Assembly (NCBI GenBank): GCA_937888925.1
Contig: CALARM010000942.1
Coordinates: 1 to 6,750, forward strand
Direction of reading: 5' to 3'
DNA length: 6,750 nt
Source of the DNA: an uncultured Synergistia bacterium
GTDB lineage: Bacteria > Eremiobacterota > SpSt-956 > JAKJGF01
Shown here: positions 1 to 5,309 of the stretch, piece by piece
Numbering within the stretch: position 1 is the stretch's first letter
Layout: every line of letters starts with the position of its first letter
The notes under the pieces: generated by a model
The model's database searches: none
What the model was told of the DNA's origin: nothing
The model's input: the letters and a program-made list of their open reading frames with translations, nothing else
Translations under genes and position numbers: made by a program

Positions 1-672
1 TTTTTAGATAACGATATGATTTCCACTCCAGGACTGGTAGAAGAGCATTTTAAATCCCATAAAAAATATAAAAATTATATAATAAGAGGTTCTTACGCAA
101 ATACTTCGGATTATATTAACCCTGAAACTGCCAGTGAGGGAAGGTTTTATTCTTCGGCATTTTTTATAAATGGAAATGTATCAATGACAAAGGAACTTTT
201 ATTAAAGGCCGGTATGTTTGACGAAGATTTTTCCGGTTATGGATGGCTCGACCTTGAACTTGGCGTTAGATTAAAAAAAATAGGCGCTAAAGCTATAACA
301 AACGAGAAAGCCTTTACCTACCATTATCAGAAGAGTGTTGTTATAGACGATCTGGCTGCAATATATAAAAAAGAAGTGGAAAGAGGGCATATGGGAGTAC
401 TTTTTTATTTTAAACATCCATGTTTAAAAGTTAAACTTGCTACTATGAATCCTCTGGTTATTTTTGTTGGTTCTCTTCTTTATAGATTTGACTGGTTAAA
501 TCCTTTAAAAGGTGGTAAAATATTATCTTTCCTGTATAATCATAAATTAAACTGGTTTTTTAATCAGGCAGTAAATCTGGTAGCTATGTCCTGTTATAGT
601 TTTGGTGTCAGGGAAGCCCTTGTTAGATTGAGACGTGACAATATTATTTTAAAGGCATATAAAAAATTATGA
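1..672 (+). CDS. Family 2 glycosyltransferase, C-terminal part (5' end outside window)
   Basis: Transfers a sugar from a nucleotide-sugar to an acceptor, probably for cell-surface polysaccharide; the exact sugar and acceptor cannot be read from the sequence. The frame is open from base 1, so the ATG at 16 is internal: the codons just before it read FLDND followed by M, which is the D-x-D metal and nucleotide-sugar binding motif of GT-A fold enzymes. About 65 residues further comes AGMFDEDFSGYGWLDLELG, matching the GxFDExFxGYGxED-type acceptor/catalytic region of GT2 proteins, with Leu in place of the usual Glu after Trp. A hydrophobic stretch near NPLVIFVGSLLY could touch the membrane. The donor-binding N-terminal half is upstream of the window. 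The stop codon overlaps the thpR start (ATGA), so the two are probably translationally coupled. The family call is firm and the pathway is unknown. Confidence 0.85.
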   Translation, partial: FLDNDMISTPGLVEEHFKSHKKYKNYIIRGSYANTSDYINPETASEGRFYSSAFFINGNVSMTKELLLKAGMFDEDFSGYGWLDLELGVRLKKIGAKAITNEKAFTYHYQKSVVIDDLAAIYKKEVERGHMGVLFYFKHPCLKVKLATMNPLVIFVGSLLYRFDWLNPLKGGKILSFLYNHKLNWFFNQAVNLVAMSCYSFGVREALVRLRRDNIILKAYKKL

Positions 673-1229
673 ATCAACGGTTATTTATCGCTATAAATCT
701 GGATGACTTATTAAAAAAGCAACTTTCTATTATATTAGAAGACTTCAAAAAAGAAGAATCATCTGTAAAATGGGTTGAAGCTCATAATTTACATATTACA
801 CTTAAATTTCTTGGAGATACACCTGAAGAAAAAATTATACATATCAAAAGAGCCTTAAAAGATATAAATTATCAGTCCTTTTCGTTAAAATTAAAAGACC
901 CGGGCTGTTTCCCGAATACAAAGCAACCCAGAGTAGTATGGCTCGGTATATCAGAAGGCAAAGATGATTTATTAAAATTAAATACAGAAGTGGAAAATTC
1001 ACTGGAAAAGCAGGGATTTCCCACGGAAAATAAAGATTTCAAATGTCATATTACTTTAGGACGGGTAAAAAAATTTAAAAAAATTTATGCTTTTGAAAAA
1101 TTTTTAAAGAAAATCGAAGGTAAAGATTTTATAGAGCAAAAAATAGAACATATAGATCTGATGAAGAGTAATCTTTATCCGACAGGACCTGTATATGAAA
1201 TATTAGAACAATATTTATTGAAAAAATAG
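669..1229 (+). CDS. thpR: RNA 2',3'-cyclic phosphodiesterase (LigT / 2H phosphoesterase family)
   Basis: Opens RNA 2',3'-cyclic phosphate ends to 2'-phosphates; some members also join tRNA half-molecules through 2'-5' bonds in vitro. It is a soluble cytoplasmic enzyme. Both catalytic HxTx motifs are intact: HITL at residues 42-45, inside NLHITLKFLG, and HITL at 127-130, inside CHITLGR. The start (RLFIAINL) and the PRVVWLGI strand near residue 90 are also typical, and 186 residues is the usual length. The ATG overlaps the glycosyltransferase stop by 4 bases (ATGA); an AAAGG about 13 bases upstream is a weak ribosome site, which fits coupling. recA follows after 41 bases with no terminator, so all three are probably cotranscribed. 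thpR next to recA is a common bacterial arrangement. Its biological role in bacteria remains poorly defined. Confidence 0.93.
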   Translation: MNQRLFIAINLDDLLKKQLSIILEDFKKEESSVKWVEAHNLHITLKFLGDTPEEKIIHIKRALKDINYQSFSLKLKDPGCFPNTKQPRVVWLGISEGKDDLLKLNTEVENSLEKQGFPTENKDFKCHITLGRVKKFKKIYAFEKFLKKIEGKDFIEQKIEHIDLMKSNLYPTGPVYEILEQYLLKK

Positions 1230-1255
1230 CTTTTATGAAAAAATAAATTTTAAAG

Positions 1256-1262
1256 AGAGGGG
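1256..1262 (+). promoter_or_regulatory. recA ribosome binding site
   Basis: A purine-rich GAGAGGGGA run lies about 8 bases before the recA ATG at 1271 and supports that start. No SOS (LexA) operator of either the CTGT-N8-ACAG or the GAAC-N4-GTTC type is visible in the 41-base gap before recA, so damage induction, if present, must act on a promoter further upstream. Confidence 0.6.
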
Positions 1263-1270
1263 ATTATATT

Positions 1271-2296
1271 ATGGAAGAAGAAAAACAGAAAGCTCTTGAC
1301 GCAACATTACTTCAAATACAAAAGCGTTTTGGTAAAGGGTCTATAATGCAACTGGGGAAAACAGAAGCGCTCAATATTGAAAGTATATCTACCGGTTCAA
1401 TAGCTTTAGACAGGGCTCTGGGTATAGGTGGAGTTCCAAGAGGAAGAATAATAGAAATTTATGGTCCGGAAGGTTCCGGTAAAACCACTATGGCATTACA
1501 TATTATAGCTTCAGCTCAAAAAGAAGGAGGCACTGCAGCTTTTATAGATGTAGAGCATGCTCTTGACCCTGAATACTGTAAAAAACTTGGTGTTAAAACA
1601 GATGATCTTTATATATCTCAGCCAAATACAGGTGAAGAAGCTCTGGAAATAGTGGAAATGTTAATCAGAAGTAATGCTATAGACGTAATAGTCCTTGATT
1701 CTATAGCGGCTCTTGTACCAAAAGATGAAATAGAAGGCGAAATGGGGGATCCCCATATGGCTCTTCAGGCCAGACTCATGTCCCAGGCATTGAGAAAGCT
1801 TACAGGAGCTGTAAGCAAGTCGAAAGCTGTAGCTATTTTTATCAATCAGATAAGAATGAAGGTAGGAGTTTATTTTGGTAATCCGGAAACCACACCGGGT
1901 GGTAGAGCTATGAAATTTTATTCTTCCGTACGTCTTGAAGTTAAGAGGGGAGAATCTATAAAAAAAGGCAGTGATATAATAGGTTCTTCTACTAAAATAA
2001 AAGTTGTTAAAAATAAAGTTGCTCCGCCATTTAAAGAAGTGGTTCTGGATATGATGTTCGGAGAAGGTATATCAAAAGAGGGTGAAGTCGTAGACATAGG
2101 GGTTGAACAGGGAATAATAGAAAAAAGCGGTGCATGGTATACCTATAAAGAACAGAAAATCGGACAGGGAAAAGAGAATGTAAAGATCTATCTTACAGAA
2201 CACCCGGATGTGTTTGAAGAAATTGAAAAAAGAATCAGAGAGAAGCTTAATCTGTTCCCATCTAAAAAGAAATCCGATAATATAGATGAAGAATAA
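1271..2296 (+). CDS. recA: Recombinase RecA
   Basis: An ATP-dependent filament-forming recombinase that pairs single-stranded DNA with homologous duplex and, in SOS-proficient cells, triggers LexA self-cleavage. At 341 residues it is full length. Visible landmarks: Walker [10 protein letters not shown] at 65-73; catalytic Glu95 in [10 protein letters not shown]; Walker B with VIVLDS at 139-144; DNA-binding loop 1 around EIEGEMGD (153-160); loop 2 from Gln193 through GNPETTPGG (203-211); and the C-terminal IGQGKENVK segment before a charged tail ending in DEE. One position is slightly unusual: Tyr201 stands where most RecA proteins have Met ([10 protein letters not shown]). The gene sits 41 bases after thpR and lacks a neighbouring recX. 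No convincing terminator follows, so some read-through into rny is likely. Identity is certain. Confidence 0.99.
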   Translation: MEEEKQKALDATLLQIQKRFGKGSIMQLGKTEALNIESISTGSIALDRALGIGGVPRGRIIEIYGPEGSGKTTMALHIIASAQKEGGTAAFIDVEHALDPEYCKKLGVKTDDLYISQPNTGEEALEIVEMLIRSNAIDVIVLDSIAALVPKDEIEGEMGDPHMALQARLMSQALRKLTGAVSKSKAVAIFINQIRMKVGVYFGNPETTPGGRAMKFYSSVRLEVKRGESIKKGSDIIGSSTKIKVVKNKVAPPFKEVVLDMMFGEGISKEGEVVDIGVEQGIIEKSGAWYTYKEQKIGQGKENVKIYLTEHPDVFEEIEKRIREKLNLFPSKKKSDNIDEE

Positions 2297-2335
2297 AAAA
2301 AAGTAAGTGAAATATCTCACAGATTCAATAAAGTC

Positions 2336-2364
2336 TTTACAAAAAATATTAATCGTGATAAAAT
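2336..2364 (+). promoter_or_regulatory. Sigma-70-type promoter with extended -10, probably for rny
   Basis: TTTACA (2336-2341) and TAAAAT (2359-2364) are separated by exactly 17 bases. A TG at 2356-2357, one base before the -10 element, makes it an extended -10 promoter. Transcription would start near 2371, leaving a leader of about 90 bases before the proposed rny start. The gap between recA and rny (2297-2460) otherwise contains the hairpin and ribosome site listed separately and no other gene. The call is from consensus match only. Confidence 0.6.
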
Positions 2365-2415
2365 TATTTACTTAAAAGTTGTTTTACTTTAGATGAAAGT
2401 TTTAATTTTTATAAT

Positions 2416-2424
2416 AAGGAGGTG
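2416..2424 (+). promoter_or_regulatory. Strong Shine-Dalgarno of rny, displaced from its start
   Basis: AAGGAGGTG is a nine-base match to the 16S rRNA 3' end and the strongest ribosome site in the window. No conventional start at normal distance opens a real gene: GTG at 2422 and CTG at 2430 run into stops after three and two codons. The nearest sensible use is the in-frame ATA at 2461, which lies 9 bases from this site if the intervening hairpin (2427-2453) is folded out. Confidence 0.65.
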
Positions 2425-2453
2425 TACACCTGAGTTAATTAATTAATCAGGTG
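2420..2453 (+). repeat. Inverted repeat / hairpin between the rny ribosome site and its start
   Basis: CACCTGA (2427-2433) pairs with TCAGGTG (2447-2453). The stem continues, past one bulged G at 2434, through TTAA (2435-2438) with TTAA (2443-2446), giving about 11 base pairs around a four-base loop. The left arm also belongs to a second, competing 12-base palindrome AGGTGTACACCT (2420-2431), whose formation would cover part of the Shine-Dalgarno. The element is bracketed by direct repeats AGGTG (2420-2424 and 2449-2453). It has no T tract, so it is not an intrinsic terminator. A translational control or spacing role is inference. Confidence 0.6.
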
Positions 2454-2460
2454 CCCAGCG

Positions 2461-3996
2461 ATAGTAAATGTTATAATTGCTATAATCATATCATTATTAG
2501 CAGGGGGGCTAATAGTATATTTTTACCCTCAGGTGGGTTCCAGAGATAGAAAGAAACTTGAGAATGAAGAGAGAGAAGCTATAAAAAGGGAATCCCAGAA
2601 AGAAGCTGAGGCCAGAAAGAAAGAAATTCTTCTGGAAGCCAGGGACGAAGCTCATAGAATTAGAAGTGAGGCTGAAAAGGAGAGTCAATCAAGAAGAAGA
2701 GAGTTGCAGAAAGCTGAACAGAGATTAATTCGTAAAGAAGAAACTATTGATAAAAAAATCGAAGAACTGGAGAAAAGAGAAAAGAAGCTGAATCTCAGGG
2801 AGAGAGAAGCAGTTCGTCTGAAAGAAAGACTCCAGCAGCTTAATTCGCAACAGAGATCGAAGTTAGAACAAATATCAGATTTGACCACTAAAGAAGCCAA
2901 AGAACTTCTTATGAAGGAAATAGAAGAAGAGAGCAAGCAGGATGCTGCCCTTTCAGTTAAAAAAGTTATAGAAGAAACTAAAACTCAGGCTGAAAAGGAA
3001 GCCCGTAAGGTAATAACTCTGGCTATTCAGAAATGTGCAGTAGATCAGGTAGGTGAATCAACTGTTTCAGTAGTACATTTGCCGAATGATGAAATGAAGG
3101 GAAGAATTATAGGAAGAGAAGGCAGAAATATAAGAATGCTTGAAACCCTTACCGGTATTGATCTAATAATAGATGATACACCGGAAGCGGTTATATTGTC
3201 TGGCTTTAATCCTATAAGAAGGGAAATTGCAAAGCTCACTCTGGAAAAGCTCATTGTTGATGGCAGAATACACCCGGCAAGAATAGAAGAAATGTTCAAT
3301 AAAGCAACCAAGGATATGGAAGTAAGGATAAGAGAAGAAGGAGAACAGGCGTCATTTGCAGCAGGTGTCAGTGGATTGCATCCGGAACTTATCAATCTAC
3401 TTGGAAAGTTAAAGTTCAGAACCAGTTACGGGCAGAATATACTGCACCATTCTATTGAAGTTGCATACCTGGCAGGGGCTATAGCAGCTGAATTGAAAGC
3501 AGACGTAAATATAGCCAAAAGAGCAGGGTTGTTACATGATATAGGAAAAGCTGTAGATCAGTCTGTAGAGGGACCTCATGCAATTATAGGATCAGAAATA
3601 CTGGAGAGGTATAAAGAATCTCCAGCAGTAATCCATGCAGTTGCAGCCCATCATGAAGATATTGAACAGAATACAGTAGAAGCTGTACTCATACAATCAT
3701 GTGATGCTATTTCTGCCGCCAGACCGGGAGCAAGAAGAGAAACCCTGGAGAGTTATTTGAAGCGTCTGGAAAAACTGGAGAAGATAGCAGATTCTTTTGT
3801 AGGAGTAAATAAATCCTATGCTATTCAGGCCGGTAGAGAAATCAGAATTATCGTTAAACCGGAAGATGTTGATGATTACACAGCAGCCAAACTGGCAAAG
3901 AATGTTGTTAAAAAAATAGAAAAAGAATTAGAATATCCCGGACAAATAAAAGTTACTGTTATCCGGGAAATCAGAGCAATCGAGTATGCTAAATAA
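2461..3996 (+). CDS. rny: Ribonuclease Y (membrane-anchored mRNA decay endonuclease)
   Basis: Initiates mRNA turnover by endonucleolytic cleavage at the inner face of the membrane. Numbering from the proposed ATA at 2461 (511 residues): a hydrophobic anchor at about 2-23 ([10 protein letters not shown] then [11 protein letters not shown]), a long highly charged coiled coil to about 165, a KH RNA-binding domain with GREG at 218-221, and an HD domain with metal ligands His330, the HD pair 359-360, His397-His398 and Asp415, ending in the family-typical EIRAIEYAK. Family members are about 510-520 residues. The first conventional start, GTG at 2533, would give 487 residues without the anchor and has no ribosome site, so it is probably not the natural start. 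The frame is closed upstream by TAA at 2440 and contains no ATG, GTG, TTG or CTG between there and 2533. ATA 2461 is chosen because the N-terminus looks normal and it lies at proper spacing from AAGGAGGTG when the hairpin is folded. A one-base sequence error is the main alternative. The product is certain; the start is not. Confidence 0.93.
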   Translation: MVNVIIAIIISLLAGGLIVYFYPQVGSRDRKKLENEEREAIKRESQKEAEARKKEILLEARDEAHRIRSEAEKESQSRRRELQKAEQRLIRKEETIDKKIEELEKREKKLNLREREAVRLKERLQQLNSQQRSKLEQISDLTTKEAKELLMKEIEEESKQDAALSVKKVIEETKTQAEKEARKVITLAIQKCAVDQVGESTVSVVHLPNDEMKGRIIGREGRNIRMLETLTGIDLIIDDTPEAVILSGFNPIRREIAKLTLEKLIVDGRIHPARIEEMFNKATKDMEVRIREEGEQASFAAGVSGLHPELINLLGKLKFRTSYGQNILHHSIEVAYLAGAIAAELKADVNIAKRAGLLHDIGKAVDQSVEGPHAIIGSEILERYKESPAVIHAVAAHHEDIEQNTVEAVLIQSCDAISAARPGARRETLESYLKRLEKLEKIADSFVGVNKSYAIQAGREIRIIVKPEDVDDYTAAKLAKNVVKKIEKELEYPGQIKVTVIREIRAIEYAK

Positions 3997-4053
3997 TTAT
4001 AAGCGTTCAGCACTGATACCTGATATGCTGAACGCTTATAATTTTTTATTTTA
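3995..4053 (+). terminator. Intrinsic terminator after rny, possibly bidirectional
   Basis: An 18-bp perfect stem (3995-4012 pairing with 4026-4043, core AAGCGTTCAGCA) encloses a 13-base loop and is followed by TTTTTTATTTTA. It begins inside the rny stop codon. On the minus strand the stem is followed by an A/T-rich stretch (ATTATTTAG), a weaker U tract, so it may also end the convergent PilT-like operon, whose last stop is only about 20 bases beyond. Confidence 0.92.
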
Positions 4054-4063
4054 CATTTATCTT

Positions 4064-5275
4064 CTACTCTTCCTCACTGATAAATCTTTCCGGGGAAATA
4101 CAATAGTTTTTTACCATATCCCGGGAAATTTTGTTCTGTTTTAATAGATTTTCTAACTCATCATCAAGGGATTGCATTCCTTCTGACCTGCTTCTTTGAA
4201 TAATCATTGGTATTTGCAGGATATTTCCTTCTTTGATTGAAATTTTAACTTCAGTATTGGCCAGAAGTATCTCGGAAACCAGCGTCTTACCCTGTGATGA
4301 TTTTTTATGTACTATAATCTGAGATATGACTGCAAGTAATGATTTAGATAATTGCAGATATATTTTATTATGATCTGATTCCGAGAAAAGACTTATTATT
4401 CTTTCCACGGTTTTTGCAGTACCTTTTGTATAAAATTCTGTTATTACAAGCATACCGGCCATAGCAGCTTTTAATAAAAGCTCTATACTTTCTCTATCTT
4501 CAATTTCTCCAGTTACTATAACATCTACATCCTCTAATAATGCCTGTTCTATGCCTTCTTTATAGGAAGGTATATCTTTCCCTACTTCTTTATGAATAAC
4601 AATGGATTTCTTTGTAGGGTGTATAAATTCAACAGCCTTCTCCAGAACGAGTATTTTACAGGTTCTTGTATTACTTATAAATTTAACCAGAGCTCCTGCT
4701 GTCGTTGTTTTTCCACTGTTAGGAGGGCCGGATATTATAATCATACCCTGTTCGTTTTTAGCTATATCTTTGTATACTTTTGGGAGATTTAATTGATCTA
4801 TAGAAAAACTTTTTGACGGTAATCTTTTAAATACACCTCCAATCCCTCTGTTTTCTTTCCTTAAATTAGCTCTGAATTTACTTAATCCGGGTATTTCACT
4901 ACAAAATTCTACATAATAATTTTTTTCAAATTCATGAATTTTTTCTGATGGGCAGTATTGATATAAAAGTTTTTCAGATTCTTCTACAGTGAGAGGTGGT
5001 AAATCTGTTACCAGGAGTTCACCATTATATCTAAAATAAGGAGGGAAACCCGGTGATATATGCAGGTTTATTACAGGAGGCGTTAAATCCATCATTATTT
5101 CAAATAAACTCTTTATATCATATTTATATTTCAGTTTTGTTTCAATAATTTGAAATTTTCCGACTTTTGTTTTTTTCGCTTTTGATACCTGTTCTTCTTC
5201 CAGAGAAGTTATAATTTCCTCTTCTTCCAGCACTTTTGTCTCTTTTTTACCTCTTTTCCAGATACGTCCAAGCAC
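4064..5275 (-). CDS. Divergent PilT-like type IV pilus/secretion ATPase (downstream paralogue)
   Basis: A member of the PilT/GspE AAA-like ATPase superfamily, whose hexamers power pilus retraction or assembly in the cytoplasm; PilT-like over its whole length (403 residues). After a charged N-terminal tail (about 1-50) comes the PAS-like N-domain with NLHISPGFPPYFRYNG (70-85) and FRANLRKENRG (134-144), which keeps the inter-subunit arginines. Walker A is GPPNSGKTT at 183-191 and Walker B ends DVIVTGEIED with catalytic Glu257. The Asp box is altered (LEKAVEF at 211-217 instead of the usual EDPIEF). Both His-box histidines are replaced (Met275, Tyr282), and the AIRNLI retraction motif reads VKISIK. 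The C-terminal GMQSLDDEL matches PilT. The start is GTG, with AAGGAG 10 bases upstream, 34 bases after the stop of the other paralogue. It may bind and slowly hydrolyse ATP; calling it a true retraction motor would be over-reading. Confidence 0.85.
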   Translation of the reverse strand: MLGRIWKRGKKETKVLEEEEIITSLEEEQVSKAKKTKVGKFQIIETKLKYKYDIKSLFEIMMDLTPPVINLHISPGFPPYFRYNGELLVTDLPPLTVEESEKLLYQYCPSEKIHEFEKNYYVEFCSEIPGLSKFRANLRKENRGIGGVFKRLPSKSFSIDQLNLPKVYKDIAKNEQGMIIISGPPNSGKTTTAGALVKFISNTRTCKILVLEKAVEFIHPTKKSIVIHKEVGKDIPSYKEGIEQALLEDVDVIVTGEIEDRESIELLLKAAMAGMLVITEFYTKGTAKTVERIISLFSESDHNKIYLQLSKSLLAVISQIIVHKKSSQGKTLVSEILLANTEVKISIKEGNILQIPMIIQRSRSEGMQSLDDELENLLKQNKISRDMVKNYCISPERFISEEE

Positions 5276-5309
5276 TTTTTATTTTCTCCTTCCTCATACA
5301 AATTCAGCT

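Noticed and set aside
1218..1249. Possible recA promoter (TTGAAA with a downstream A/T hexamer)
   Set aside because: No -10-like hexamer at 16-18 bases; candidates fall at 10 or 20 bases.
1744..1754. GGGGATCCCC palindrome inside recA
   Set aside because: It lies in the conserved MGDPH codons of loop 1; the symmetry is explained by coding.
2072..2320. Minus-strand open frame opposite the recA 3' end
   Set aside because: It is the antisense shadow of certain recA coding sequence, rich in Phe/Ile from AT-rich codons, with no recognisable domain.
2307..2320. GTGA...TCAC inverted repeat after recA as terminator
   Set aside because: Only a 4-bp stem without a following T tract; too weak to call.
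2410..2415. TATAAT just before the rny ribosome site as a second -10 element
   Set aside because: The nearest -35-like hexamer (TTTACT, 2383-2388) is 21 bases away, and a start here would leave the Shine-Dalgarno almost at the RNA 5' end.
2685..3395. Minus-strand open frames opposite rny
   Set aside because: Ser/Leu-rich antisense shadows of the coiled-coil and KH coding region of RNase Y.
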